DNA of 64,000 bases from an uncultured Saprospiraceae bacterium (lineage in GTDB: Bacteria; Bacteroidota; Bacteroidia; Chitinophagales; Saprospiraceae), in the NCBI GenBank assembly GCA_937959115.1, contig CALGAW010000012.1, positions 1 to 64,000 on the forward strand, read 5' to 3'. Below are positions 9,695 through 18,803 of the stretch, piece after piece. The notes below the pieces were generated by a model. The model had not been told where the DNA came from, did not search any database, and saw only the letters and a list, made by a program, of their open reading frames with translations. The position numbers and the translations under genes were made by a program. Every line of letters begins with the position of its first letter. The first letter of the stretch is position 1.

Positions 9695-10552
9695 ATGCAA
9701 TTAATTGCAGATAGTGGTTCAACAAAAACTGCTTGGTGCTTATCTGGGGAAGATGGGAACTTCAAAAGATTGGAAGATACAATTGGCTTAAACCCACATT
9801 ATATTGATTCTGAGGGGATGATTAAGGATATAAATGCTTCGTTGCTTCCGATGTTAAATTGTCCAGTTAGTGCTATAAGTCGGGTTCATTTTTATGGTGC
9901 GGGGTGTTCTACTCCACCTGATGTGGCTGTTGTAGAGCGTGCACTGACTGCGTGTTTTCCGAATGCCCAGATTTCAGTAGAGCATGATTTACTAGCTGCG
10001 GCAAGAGCTCTTTGTCAGCGAGAGGCTGGGGTGGTCGGTATACTAGGTACAGGGTCAAACAGTTGTTATTATGATGGTAATGCCGTTGTGGATAACGTCA
10101 GTGCACTTGGTTTTGTATTAGGAGATGAGGGAGGTGGTGCAAATTTGGGTAGACTGCTTATTCGGAGTTATTTTTATCGAGATATGCCAGAAGATTTGAG
10201 ACAAAACTTTAACGACACTTATCAATTGACGAAAGAGAAGCTTTTTCAAAATGTTTATCATCGTCCATTACCGAATCGATATGTAGCTGGTTTTGCCAAA
10301 TTTGCTTCAGAAAATAGAGCACATCCATTTATCAATCAATTGATTACTCAAAATTTTGAAGGATTTATAAACAATCAACTATTAAAGTATGATAAATCAT
10401 TGGACTTGCCTATACACTTTATCGGTAGCATTGGAATAGTCTTTGAACAAGAGCTACGAAATACATTGGAAAAAGCTGGGGTAAGATTAGGAAACCTAAA
10501 GAAAAACCCTTTAAGTGGATTAATCGACTTTCATATGACGAACGAAGTTTGA
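9695..10552 (+). CDS. BadF/BadG/BcrA/BcrD-type ATPase, N-acetylglucosamine kinase-like
   Basis: 285 residues of the ASKHA (actin/sugar kinase) fold. The N-terminal DSGSTKTAWCL is the phosphate-1 loop, GTGSNSCYYDG the phosphate-2 type loop, and LGDEGGGANLGR the GlcNAc-kinase-like motif. The length fits the short bacterial NAGK-like members of Pfam BcrAD_BadFG rather than the much larger 2-hydroxyglutaryl-CoA dehydratase activators. The likely reaction is ATP-dependent phosphorylation of an amino sugar such as GlcNAc in the cytoplasm, perhaps in cell-wall recycling. The substrate is inferred from family resemblance only. It is followed 75 bases later by an Lrp-type regulator on the same strand, so co-transcription is possible. 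Confidence 0.85.
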   Translation: MQLIADSGSTKTAWCLSGEDGNFKRLEDTIGLNPHYIDSEGMIKDINASLLPMLNCPVSAISRVHFYGAGCSTPPDVAVVERALTACFPNAQISVEHDLLAAARALCQREAGVVGILGTGSNSCYYDGNAVVDNVSALGFVLGDEGGGANLGRLLIRSYFYRDMPEDLRQNFNDTYQLTKEKLFQNVYHRPLPNRYVAGFAKFASENRAHPFINQLITQNFEGFINNQLLKYDKSLDLPIHFIGSIGIVFEQELRNTLEKAGVRLGNLKKNPLSGLIDFHMTNEV

Positions 10553-10627
10553 TATTAGTTTTTTTTTTGCTACATTAAATAAGGTTTAGAAAAATATTCT
10601 ATAATAAGGTTATTCAATTACATACCC

Positions 10628-11086
10628 ATGGATATTAGTGATATTGATCAGGTGGACAAACAGATTTTATCGATATTGATGATGGATGCGAAAATTCCTT
10701 ACACGGAAATCGCAAAAAGAATACATGTTTCTGGCGGTACAGTTCATGTTAGAATGAAAAAACTAGAATCGTTGGGCATTGTCACAGGTTCAGCACTTAC
10801 CGTTAACTACGAAAAGTTAGGATTTGACATTTCTGCTTTTCTAGGGATTTATCTGGATAAAAGTTCGCTATATGCAGAAGTTGCAAAGGAACTTGCCGAC
10901 ATTCCTGAAATTGTTGGGGCGCATTATACCACAGGCTTGTATAATATTTTTGCAAAAATTGTCTGTAAGGATACGAATCATCTAAGAGATGTGTTGCATG
11001 ATAAAATACAGAGAATAGAGGGTATCCAACGAACAGAAACGTTTATTTCTCTAGAAGAACACATCAATCGCCCGCTTAAAATTTAA
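10628..11086 (+). CDS. Lrp/AsnC family transcriptional regulator
   Basis: 152 residues with the classic two-part layout: an N-terminal winged helix-turn-helix (DQVDKQILSILMMDAK ... YTEIAKRIHVSGGTVHVRMKKLESLGI) and a C-terminal RAM/AsnC ligand-binding beta-alpha-beta domain (about residues 65-150; IVGAHYTTGLYNIFAKIVCKD). Such proteins form dimers and octamers that sense amino acids or related metabolites and bind DNA. The gene sits between the kinase gene and a small secreted protein gene (only 7 bases to the next ATG). Its effector and targets cannot be told from sequence. Confidence 0.92.
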   Translation: MDISDIDQVDKQILSILMMDAKIPYTEIAKRIHVSGGTVHVRMKKLESLGIVTGSALTVNYEKLGFDISAFLGIYLDKSSLYAEVAKELADIPEIVGAHYTTGLYNIFAKIVCKDTNHLRDVLHDKIQRIEGIQRTETFISLEEHINRPLKI

Positions 11087-11093
11087 TTATTTA

Positions 11094-11561
11094 ATGAGGT
11101 ATTTTCTACTAGGTGTTAGCTTATTCATCGCCTTGTCTTCACTTGGAAAGACTAGTACATTGGCTACTGCGGATCAGGGAGATCTACATTTTGAAGAGGT
11201 TGTGATCATCAAACAAAAAAAGAACTTCGTGTGCGTGCGGTATACGATAAAAAATATAGGAAATACTGCTTTGAATTTACTTGGAGAGACCAACAGGACC
11301 AAAGATAATCTTACGATTAGAGTCTATCTGTCTGGTGACAAGGAGTATAGTAAGGGAGACGTTTTGCTTGATGGTGCCTACATTGACAATAATGCCGTTT
11401 CTGATGGAAAGTTACTTCCTGGAAAGTCTTTTACTGGAGAGCTAAAGATTGATTTACGTTTGAAAACGAATTACTTGAATGTATTGATTTTTAAACTAGA
11501 TGACTTCAAAACCGTTTCGGAATCAGATGAGTGGAACAATACTTATCCTGTGATTTTATGA
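11094..11561 (+). CDS. Secreted protein with a CARDB-like domain
   Basis: 155 residues. The N-terminus (MRYFLLGVSLFIALSSLGKTS) is a signal peptide. The rest resembles one CARDB-type extracellular beta-sandwich: YTIKNIGNTALN early, then VYLSGDKEYSKGDVLL, LLPGKSFTGEL, and a final VSESDEWNNTY, the pattern seen in 'cell adhesion related domain in bacteria' repeats. It begins 7 bases after the Lrp gene, so the two may be co-transcribed. Its 3' end overlaps the convergent histidine kinase gene by 19 bases. The role is unknown; the CARDB reading is by motif shape only. Confidence 0.6.
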   Translation: MRYFLLGVSLFIALSSLGKTSTLATADQGDLHFEEVVIIKQKKNFVCVRYTIKNIGNTALNLLGETNRTKDNLTIRVYLSGDKEYSKGDVLLDGAYIDNNAVSDGKLLPGKSFTGELKIDLRLKTNYLNVLIFKLDDFKTVSESDEWNNTYPVIL

Positions 11562-13762
11562 GCACCAACTAAGCTAGGGCCTAGTACCATTTTGGCTATT
11601 GGAAACCTAAGGATAAATGTGGTTTGTTCTCCAAGGATTGATTTTAGATTGATTTTTCCTTCCATCATACGAATGATTTTAGCACACAATGCTAGTCCTA
11701 TTCCTGTTCCGTTGTACTTTTCTTTTGAGTGTATTCGATGGAATAATCTAAATATTTTGTCTTGGTAAATTTCTTCTATGCCTATGCCATTGTCGTTGAT
11801 AGAAATGACAACTTCTGGCCCAATCTTCTTAGCATCAACAGTTATTATTGGATCAACATCATCTTTTCTAAATTTGATTGCATTACTAATCAAATTTTGA
11901 ATAATCAATCGAAACATGTTTTTATTCGTAAACAGTTGAACATCATTTTCTATAAGGACAGTCGCATTTGCCTCTTGGATTTTAAGACTAAGGTCTAATT
12001 CTACAGAATGGACGATTTTTTCTAGTGAAAACCAACTTTGATCTTGAATTATGTTTCCACCCAGGGTTGCATATTCTAGTAAGTCTTTCAACAATGATCT
12101 CATCCGGACTGCGCCATCAGATACATAATGGAAGAATTCATGTTGTTCGTCATTCCAAGTGTCGCTGTATTTATTCTTAAGGATTTGGATATAACTTTCA
12201 ATCATTCTTACAGGTTCTCTCAGGTCATGAGAAACAGCATACGTAAATTGTTTCAGCTCTTCATTGGTTTGAACTAGCAGCTCGTTTTGAAGTTCAAATT
12301 CTCGTTGTTTCTCTATTAACTGTTCTTGGATTTTGTTTGTAGATTTTAGTAATTGGATCTCCCGTTCCTTTTGTTTAGTGTCGTATTGAATTTCGAGATC
12401 TAGTAAGGCTTTGCTGTTTTTCTGTTCAAGCATTTTTTTATGCGCTTGCACAGCTGATTTCTGGTAGTTGAACGCCTCTTCAAATTGCTTAGAGGAGCTA
12501 AGGATTTCTGCGATGAGGTCGTTGCCATTTGCAATACTGCCATAGTTTTCTAGTTTTTCTGCTAGCTCTACGCCTTCTATAGCGCAAGCAAGGGCCATCT
12601 GGTTTTCTCCTTTTAGCTTATAGCTTTCCGCTAGTACAATTAGGTTTTCTTCTTTTCCGTTTACTTCTCCGAGCTGTTCAAATAGCTCTTTTGCCTTGAG
12701 GGCGTGCTCTAATGCCTTTTCACTGTCTCCTTTTTTGAGCTCGATTTTTCCAAGATGGTGGTAGGATAGGCAAATAAACTGTTGGTAATTTTCTTGAATA
12801 GAATAGTCAAGGCAAGTTCTGATTGTGTTGGTGGCATCTTGTAATCTATCTTGTTTAATATAAATTTCGCCGAGATTAATCAATATGACTGCCTTGGTAT
12901 TGATATCAATCACTTCGCCATAATCATCCATTACGCGTTCAAAATGATCAATAGCTAACTCAAAATTATCTAATTGGGAGAAAATAGCTCCAATATTAAC
13001 CAAGCATCTAGCAGAATGTGTTCTAAAACCAACAAATGAAGCTAACTCATAGGAGGCGAGAAAATTCTCTAGTGCAATTTTGTAATTTGCAACAGAAGCA
13101 TTAAAAACGGCAATGTTGTTATAGGAGATCATTTTGCCTTCAACATCACCAATCTTATTACTATGAGTTAAAACAAGATTGAAAATCTCAGGGATTTTAC
13201 TGAAATTATGTTGCCTACAGTAAACCATTCCTACGCTTCTATAGCTGTTGTTCAATGGTTCAGTTTCTCCTAGTATTTTTGCTAAATTTAATGCTTTGTC
13301 TGCGTATTTTAATGCTTCATCAAATTTAAATTGTTGAGCTTTTAATAGACATTTTGTATTAAGACACTTTATTTTTATTTTTTCATTCTGAGATTGTAAA
13401 CAATCCAATTCATTTAAAAGCTTTTCCGCAGATTCGAACTCTTTTGTTTGTATTAATGTTATTGCTGTTTCAAGGATTAAACTGGTTTTTAACTCTGGCT
13501 TATCTACCTTGTCAAAGTATTCTTTCCCTTTTTCGAATTGTTCAAATGCCTTGTTAATTAAAGACTTGTTTCCAGAATAAACGCTTTTTATTCTTAGCGT
13601 TTTACCATAGAGAATAGTTGCTTCAAGCAATGCATTCCAATCCGATGACTTTAAGCAAGAATCTATAGCATTTAAGCATAAGGGTTCCAATGCTCTTAAA
13701 TCCTTCTTTAGAAGCGCGATTGAAATTTCTTTCAATAATTGATCATTTGGTTCAACTCTCAT
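11543..13762 (-). CDS. Soluble TPR-sensor histidine kinase
   Basis: 739 residues with no signal peptide or membrane segment. Residues about 60-440 are tetratricopeptide repeats (many A-x-x-Y/F-x-x-A-L helix pairs, e.g. YADKALNLAKILGE, HLGKIELKKGDSEKALEHALKA). Residues about 440-490 form a Glu/Gln/Lys-rich coiled coil. A HisKA dimerization domain follows with the phospho-acceptor His512 in AVSHDLREP, then a HATPase_c domain with N, G1 (DNGIGI), F (IFRLFHRIH) and G2 (GTGIGLALC) boxes. The TPR array presumably senses a protein or peptide in the cytoplasm, passed through the coiled coil. No response regulator is adjacent, so this is an orphan kinase. Confidence 0.92.
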   Translation of the reverse strand: MRVEPNDQLLKEISIALLKKDLRALEPLCLNAIDSCLKSSDWNALLEATILYGKTLRIKSVYSGNKSLINKAFEQFEKGKEYFDKVDKPELKTSLILETAITLIQTKEFESAEKLLNELDCLQSQNEKIKIKCLNTKCLLKAQQFKFDEALKYADKALNLAKILGETEPLNNSYRSVGMVYCRQHNFSKIPEIFNLVLTHSNKIGDVEGKMISYNNIAVFNASVANYKIALENFLASYELASFVGFRTHSARCLVNIGAIFSQLDNFELAIDHFERVMDDYGEVIDINTKAVILINLGEIYIKQDRLQDATNTIRTCLDYSIQENYQQFICLSYHHLGKIELKKGDSEKALEHALKAKELFEQLGEVNGKEENLIVLAESYKLKGENQMALACAIEGVELAEKLENYGSIANGNDLIAEILSSSKQFEEAFNYQKSAVQAHKKMLEQKNSKALLDLEIQYDTKQKEREIQLLKSTNKIQEQLIEKQREFELQNELLVQTNEELKQFTYAVSHDLREPVRMIESYIQILKNKYSDTWNDEQHEFFHYVSDGAVRMRSLLKDLLEYATLGGNIIQDQSWFSLEKIVHSVELDLSLKIQEANATVLIENDVQLFTNKNMFRLIIQNLISNAIKFRKDDVDPIITVDAKKIGPEVVISINDNGIGIEEIYQDKIFRLFHRIHSKEKYNGTGIGLALCAKIIRMMEGKINLKSILGEQTTFILRFPIAKMVLGPSLVGAHKITG

Positions 13763-14056
13763 TGACTTTGTCTTATTATCTCATTGTACGATTTTCTAGC
13801 GTAAAAATTCGCCTTAAATTTTAGGGCGTGTTACTTTGTAGGTTGATTGTAATTAATAAACGAACTAGTCAACTGATGACTATTTGGATTTTTCCTTATG
13901 GGTGAAATAAGGATATGAAGATTGGATTAATTGATAGATTGTACAATATAGATGTGTTAGACCTAGAATTGGTTGCAACTGTACAATTAATTTTTTTTAA
14001 TTTAATGGTGCGTGCAAGTTTTACAATGGATAAAAAGACAAATTCTGGCTTAAAAT

Positions 14057-15799
14057 TTAGGACATATTGTCTCCATTGTTAGATTGAATTGCATCAGGAG
14101 ACCAGCCGTCGCTTTTACCTGTTTTCTTACTTTTATAATGGGTGATTGCTTGGTGAACATCCAAAAACTGGGACCTGCTTCCCATTTTCTCAATCAATCC
14201 TGCCTTTACCACACGATCTCTTACTGCACCAACTAGACCAGCGATATAAAAATTGATATTCTTTGATTGAAAAAAGTCATACAACTCTTCAAATGCATGA
14301 GATCCTGAGCTATCAATACTGTGAATACAGCGTGCATCCAAAATAAATAAATCAAGCGTATCTGGACTTTTGTTGACAAGCTCACGCACACGATCTTGAA
14401 GATAACCCGCATTTGCAAAATACAGTTGATCGTCAAACCGAACAATCAAGGTGTTTTCAATTTGCTCAGCCATCTCAAATCGGTTGATGTTTCTATAACT
14501 AACCGTGTTGGGCAGTCTTCCCAATACCGCAATGTTGGGGCGGGTACTGTTTAATAGAATGATAAGGATCGACAGTAACACACCCGCTAGTACACCTTCC
14601 TTTATGCCTACGAAAAGGGTGACAACAAAAGTGATGAACATCATGAAAAAATCGCTTCTATGTGTTTTCCACAACTCTTTTGCCGCTTTCCATTCAAATA
14701 GATTTCGGATGGTGTATATGATGATCGCTGCCAATACTGCCTTGGGTAAAAAGTAAAACAGTGGTGTGAAAAACAAGAGCGTTAAGCCAATTAACAATGC
14801 TGATACAATCGAAGACACTCCTGATTGGCTTCCTGCTTCATAGTTTACAGCAGACCTTGAAAAACTGCCTGATGTTGGTATAGATTGAAAAAAAGACCCG
14901 AAGATCTTGGAGACGCCCAAGGCAAATAATTCTTGATTTGGTTGGACTCCTGATGTTCCAGCCTTCGATTGTAATAACTTGGTGATCCCAATACTCTCTA
15001 CAATTCCGATAAGGGTCATTGTCATTACTGTTGGTAGTAGCAGCACAATATTGTCTATCGTTAGGTCAGGGAGAATAAAGGTCGGAAGCCCTTCAGGAAT
15101 CGATCCGATGATATTCAGGTTGTATGTCTTGTCACCAGTATAATACACAAACACGGTAAATAAGATCACTACAAACAAAGCACCTGGAATGTTTCGATTG
15201 ATTTTTCGAAAGACGGCCATGATAATTATACTAGAAATACAGATCCCTACTGCAGCTAAATTGGCTTCACTAATATGTTGCACAACATATTGAACCGTTT
15301 GGTAAAGGTGGTGGAATTTTGGAACAGCAATGCCCATCATATCTTTGAGTTGGCCAACTGCGATGATGATTGCCGCTGCAGATGTAAATCCAATGATAAC
15401 AGGATGAGAAATGAAGTTGACCAGAAATCCCAACCTTAATGCACTAAACAAAAGTTGTAGTAAACCGACAAGCAATCCTGATAAAATGACTAGCGATAAG
15501 TACTCCGGGGTAAATGGGTCAGCGATCTGGCTGACTCCTGCAAATATGAGCAACGAAAAAATAGCGACTGGACCAATAGCTAAATGTCGAGAGGCACCGA
15601 AAATTCCATATAATAGCAAGGGAATAAACGCGCCATAAAGTCCATAAATTGGAGGGATTCCCGCCAACATTGAATAAGCCATTCCTTGTGGAACAAGCAT
15701 TACAGCAACCGTAATTCCTGCCATCACATCAGTGCGCCATTCACGCTTTCCATGCTTTGAAGTATTATGAAATAAAGGAGCTAAGTGCTTAATGTTCAT
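14057..15799 (-). CDS. SulP family anion (sulfate) transporter with STAS domain
   Basis: 580 residues. The membrane part begins with the SulP signature region (DVMAGITVAVMLVPQGMAYS, followed by AGIPPIYGLYGAFIP) and carries about a dozen hydrophobic segments. A STAS domain follows (about residues 435-545; LDLFILDARCIHSIDSSGSHAFEELYDFF), as in SLC26/SulP carriers. It should move sulfate or another anion (bicarbonate is possible) across the inner membrane. The start is set at ATG 15799 (MNIKHLAPLF). The frame stays open 80 codons further upstream, but that stretch is Arg/Lys/Ser-rich, includes intergenic repeat sequence (15.92-16.01 kb), and precedes the family's conserved start. A single-gene unit. 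Confidence 0.9.
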   Translation of the reverse strand: MNIKHLAPLFHNTSKHGKREWRTDVMAGITVAVMLVPQGMAYSMLAGIPPIYGLYGAFIPLLLYGIFGASRHLAIGPVAIFSLLIFAGVSQIADPFTPEYLSLVILSGLLVGLLQLLFSALRLGFLVNFISHPVIIGFTSAAAIIIAVGQLKDMMGIAVPKFHHLYQTVQYVVQHISEANLAAVGICISSIIIMAVFRKINRNIPGALFVVILFTVFVYYTGDKTYNLNIIGSIPEGLPTFILPDLTIDNIVLLLPTVMTMTLIGIVESIGITKLLQSKAGTSGVQPNQELFALGVSKIFGSFFQSIPTSGSFSRSAVNYEAGSQSGVSSIVSALLIGLTLLFFTPLFYFLPKAVLAAIIIYTIRNLFEWKAAKELWKTHRSDFFMMFITFVVTLFVGIKEGVLAGVLLSILIILLNSTRPNIAVLGRLPNTVSYRNINRFEMAEQIENTLIVRFDDQLYFANAGYLQDRVRELVNKSPDTLDLFILDARCIHSIDSSGSHAFEELYDFFQSKNINFYIAGLVGAVRDRVVKAGLIEKMGSRSQFLDVHQAITHYKSKKTGKSDGWSPDAIQSNNGDNMS

Positions 15800-16094
15800 T
15801 AAAGTTTTTGACTTTGAATATTTAATTTGGGTGAATCCGAGTGCGAAACTACGATTTTTTTGAGAAAGACAGAAGACTAAAGACAGGGGTTGGAAAAGCC
15901 TTGAAAAGGCAGCACTATTATAGCTTGCCTTCCGTCGTGCAGCAGGCAGGCTTGCCTTTCGTTGTGCCTTGGGGTTGAGTAGTCGAAACCACTCCAGCAC
16001 TAAAGGTGCGAGATTATAAAATAAGAAGAAGTCGTTCAATTCTATTTTATAAAAGAAAACAGCTTTATAGGTTTCATCTAATTAATAAAAACTG
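15800..16094. other. Intergenic region with short direct repeat and REP-like hairpin
   Basis: This divergent gap between the SulP gene and serC holds an 18-base imperfect direct repeat (15923-15940 and 15950-15967, core gcttgcctt-cgt-gtgc), a small hairpin GCACT-AAA-GGTGC at 15997-16009 that recurs at 56855, and a 14-mer (15865-15878) found in inverted orientation at 38743. It is less AT-rich than other gaps. No gene is supported. Confidence 0.5.
15997..16009. repeat. REP-like mini-hairpin, copy 1
   Basis: GCACTAAAGGTGC: GCAC pairs with GTGC, with a T-G wobble and an AAA loop. The flanks agcact/ggtgcga are shared with the copy at 56855-56867. Confidence 0.45.
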
Positions 16095-16102
16095 TAGCTT
16101 TG
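16095..16102 (+). promoter_or_regulatory. -7 promoter element of serC
   Basis: TAGCTTTG matches TAnnTTTG and lies 18 bases before ATG 16121. It places transcription initiation downstream of the TTG that would start a longer ORF. Confidence 0.6.
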
Positions 16103-16120
16103 CCGCATAAAAATAAGACC

Positions 16121-17191
16121 ATGAAAAAGCATAATTTTAGTGCAGGCCCTGCCATCCTTCCACAATCAGTTTTAGCAGAAGCTTCAGAAGCTGTAAAAGA
16201 CTTTCAAGGTGTTGGTTTATCTATCCTAGAAATGTCGCATAGGAGTGCAGAATTTACTGCAGTAATGGAAGAAGCACAGCAACTTGTTAAACAGTTATAT
16301 CATCTACCAGACAACTACAAAGTATTGTTCCTTACAGGTGGTGCTAGCTCTCAGTTTTACATGGTTCCTATGAACTTATTACCGCAAAGCGGATCTGCTA
16401 GTTATGTGAATACAGGTACCTGGTCTACTAAAGCCATTAAAGAAGTCAGTAACTTCGGTACGGTAAAGGAGATTGCTTCTTCTAAAGACAAAGGATTTTC
16501 TTATTATCCCAAAGGATATGAGATACCGGAAGACTCGGCATACCTTCACCTTACAAGCAATAATACGATTTGCGGAACACAGATCAAGCATTATCCGGAT
16601 ACCAACGTCCCAATCGTCTGTGATATGAGTTCCGACATTTTCAGTAAATCGATCGACTACAAACGGTTTGGAGTGATATACGCTGGTGCTCAAAAGAACC
16701 TTGGACCCGCAGGTACTACACTTGTGATTGTAAATGAAGATTTACTAGGAAAAACTGATCGCAGTATCCCTACGATGCTTGATTACAGAACGCACGTGGC
16801 TAAAAACAGTATGTTTAATACACCACCGGCTTATCCTGTGTACGTTTGTCTGCTTACTTTAAGGTGGATTGTAGCTCAAGGTGGACTAGAAGCAATGCAA
16901 GCAAACAATGAAGCAAAAGCGGGGTTGTTGTACAACGAAATTGACTCCAACCCATTGTTCAAAGGTGTTGCTGCTAGTGAAGACCGATCACTGATGAATG
17001 TGACGTTTGTTCTTGAAAACAAAGATTTAGAATCTGCTTTTCTAGCAGCATGTACTGAAGCCAATATTTCGGGAGTTAAAGGACATCGGTCTGTCGGCGG
17101 TTTCCGCGCATCTATATACAATGCAATGCCAAAATCAAGTGTTCAGGTATTGGTGGACTTGATGAAGGAGTTTACTAGAACGCATGGATAG
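16121..17191 (+). CDS. serC: Phosphoserine aminotransferase
   Basis: 356 residues, the usual SerC length. It converts 3-phosphohydroxypyruvate and glutamate to O-phosphoserine in serine biosynthesis (and the related step in pyridoxal phosphate synthesis), in the cytoplasm. The family signature starts at once (KKHNFSAGPAILP), followed by SILEMSHRS, the PLP phosphate-binding TGGASSQF, and the Schiff-base lysine K192 in AGAQKNLGPAG; SVGGFRASIYNAMP is the conserved C-terminal motif. The start is ATG 16121, because a TTG seven codons upstream sits inside the promoter. serA and serB are not adjacent in this window. Confidence 0.96.
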   Translation: MKKHNFSAGPAILPQSVLAEASEAVKDFQGVGLSILEMSHRSAEFTAVMEEAQQLVKQLYHLPDNYKVLFLTGGASSQFYMVPMNLLPQSGSASYVNTGTWSTKAIKEVSNFGTVKEIASSKDKGFSYYPKGYEIPEDSAYLHLTSNNTICGTQIKHYPDTNVPIVCDMSSDIFSKSIDYKRFGVIYAGAQKNLGPAGTTLVIVNEDLLGKTDRSIPTMLDYRTHVAKNSMFNTPPAYPVYVCLLTLRWIVAQGGLEAMQANNEAKAGLLYNEIDSNPLFKGVAASEDRSLMNVTFVLENKDLESAFLAACTEANISGVKGHRSVGGFRASIYNAMPKSSVQVLVDLMKEFTRTHG

Positions 17192-17241
17192 GAAGGGAAT
17201 TTCGAATAAGCAGTTTCGAAGCAGTTTTGCTTGGAACTTAC

Positions 17242-18213
17242 CTACAGTTCTAATTCTGCTAGGATAGGCAAATGATCGGAGTTGCCTCCTTTCAAAACAG
17301 ATGCTTCAATGCAATTGACTTTTCCTCTTGCCATGATATAGTCTAGTGTCATTATTGGTTTTGACCTGCTAGAATTTGGGAAATTTAAACCGAGTCCGCC
17401 ACCGCATTTCTGATAGGTGTTTACCCAGTCTTTTTTAAGTGATTGGAATATCGGTTCTACAAATAATGTATTGAGATCACCTACGAGTAGCTGACTTTCG
17501 AATTGCCCTTTATCTCGGTGGATGATGGCTGATATCTTATTTAGTTCTTTTGCTCTTTGCTTGTAGTTTTGCCAATAAAGTGAAGCAAACCGATCCCTGT
17601 TTTCAACGGCTACTGCTGGCGATGCCAAATGGACATTCACCAACTGAATTCGCTTTCCTTTAATCTTGATTTCTGATAGTTGAGCGTAGGGTAACTTGTT
17701 TCTGTTTACTAGTAAGGTACTTCCTTTTAGTGGGTATTTAGAGTAGATGCCGATTCCGTGTGTGCCTTCTTGCGGTTTTGTTTTGTGGTAAGGGTATTGT
17801 TTGCCAAGGGATTTTTCTAGTATAGCTTTCCAGGCGGAGGTAAGCTCTTGAACAAACAAGATATCAGGATTTGCATTACGAATAACTTTAATCGAGCTTT
17901 CTGAATTCCTGTTTTTGAAGTAAAGGTTGTACGTCATTACTTTTATCTGGGTTGGGTTGTCAGATGGTGTTGTGCGTTCATTGCTGATTGCATTCCAAGT
18001 TAACTGACCAAGGCAAAAGAGTAGAAGGATAAGTGATAAACGGGAAACTGACTTGCTGTGTTTGTTTTTCCAAGCGGTTATTGCTGCAAAGCATTGGATT
18101 GGGTAAAACAACAGATTCCAAGCAACTCCAGTGATAAAGAAGTTTTGAAAAATACCAAGCAGTATTGCACTTATAAGTAGGAATAGAATGAAGTAGGCTG
18201 TTCTGTTTTTCAA
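17242..18213 (-). CDS. Membrane-anchored endonuclease/exonuclease/phosphatase (EEP) fold protein
   Basis: 323 residues. About 75 N-terminal residues hold two to three hydrophobic segments; the rest is an EEP hydrolase domain facing outward: MTYNLYFKN (metal site start), NPDILFVQEL (catalytic Glu), VNVHLASP, LLVGDLNTL (Asp/Asn pair) and the C-terminal GGNSDHLPILAEL (Asp-His). These residues match Mg-dependent nucleases or phosphodiesterases such as DNase I and sphingomyelinase-like enzymes. The substrate is not predictable; many Bacteroidota have this membrane-anchored form. It is convergent with serC, with 50 bases between the stops. Confidence 0.88.
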   Translation of the reverse strand: MKNRTAYFILFLLISAILLGIFQNFFITGVAWNLLFYPIQCFAAITAWKNKHSKSVSRLSLILLLFCLGQLTWNAISNERTTPSDNPTQIKVMTYNLYFKNRNSESSIKVIRNANPDILFVQELTSAWKAILEKSLGKQYPYHKTKPQEGTHGIGIYSKYPLKGSTLLVNRNKLPYAQLSEIKIKGKRIQLVNVHLASPAVAVENRDRFASLYWQNYKQRAKELNKISAIIHRDKGQFESQLLVGDLNTLFVEPIFQSLKKDWVNTYQKCGGGLGLNFPNSSRSKPIMTLDYIMARGKVNCIEASVLKGGNSDHLPILAELEL

Positions 18214-18413
18214 AATAGATAATTATGAATTCTAATTCAAAATGCTTGATTAATGTAAGATACTTTTTCATAATAAAACGAAGTTGCTCCATTTTTATTC
18301 TTTTAAGTATAAGCTAACGCTTAGCCTATTTAGGAATTGATACCGTAAAGAATTGAGGAAACCTTATCGAATAATAAGTTGTAGTTTTTTTATATTACAT
18401 CAAATTTAAAATC

Positions 18414-18740
18414 ATGACTCCTGAAGAACACTATCATCAAATTGCTGAACTGCAGGCAGGTATTAAGAAAGGGAAGATGTTTGGAGCACTTTGTCTAAAA
18501 ACAGAAAATAATAATAAGGCAGCTGTTCTGTTTTGGAAGAACCACATGGTTTTTAAATTACGTGGTGAAGCGGAAGCCGATGCTCTAAGTCTAGATGGCA
18601 CAAAGGTCTTTGCTCCTTCAGGAGGACGTGAAATGAAAGGCTGGACCTTAGTTCCTTTTGATTATGTCGATCGATGGCCAGCGTTTACTCAAGCAGCAGT
18701 AGATTATGTTAAGACTTTGGAAGGAAATAAGAAGAAATGA
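18414..18740 (+). CDS. Small TfoX N-terminal-domain-like protein
   Basis: 108 residues, no signal peptide. The pattern GKMFGALCLK ... VLFWKNHMVFKL ... FAPSGGREMKGWTLVPFDYVDRWPAFTQAAVDYV resembles the TfoX/Sxy N-terminal domain and related small proteins annotated only by this domain. It lacks the C-terminal helix-hairpin-helix half needed in true competence regulators, so a competence role should not be assumed. It is followed by a small membrane protein gene on the same strand. Confidence 0.55.
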   Translation: MTPEEHYHQIAELQAGIKKGKMFGALCLKTENNNKAAVLFWKNHMVFKLRGEAEADALSLDGTKVFAPSGGREMKGWTLVPFDYVDRWPAFTQAAVDYVKTLEGNKKK

Positions 18741-18803
18741 GTGGGGATTAATTCAATAATGAAGTCAAACCTAGATTAGAATATTTTTATAAAAAAACAC
18801 ATT

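Noticed and set aside
15800-16039. N-terminal extension of the SulP transporter (80 extra codons)
   Set aside because: The stretch overlaps short repeats, is unlike any SulP N-terminus, and the family start MNIKHLAPLF at 15799 fits.
16379-16693. Minus-strand 104-codon ORF inside serC
   Set aside because: Lies wholly within the conserved serC coding sequence; no supporting features.
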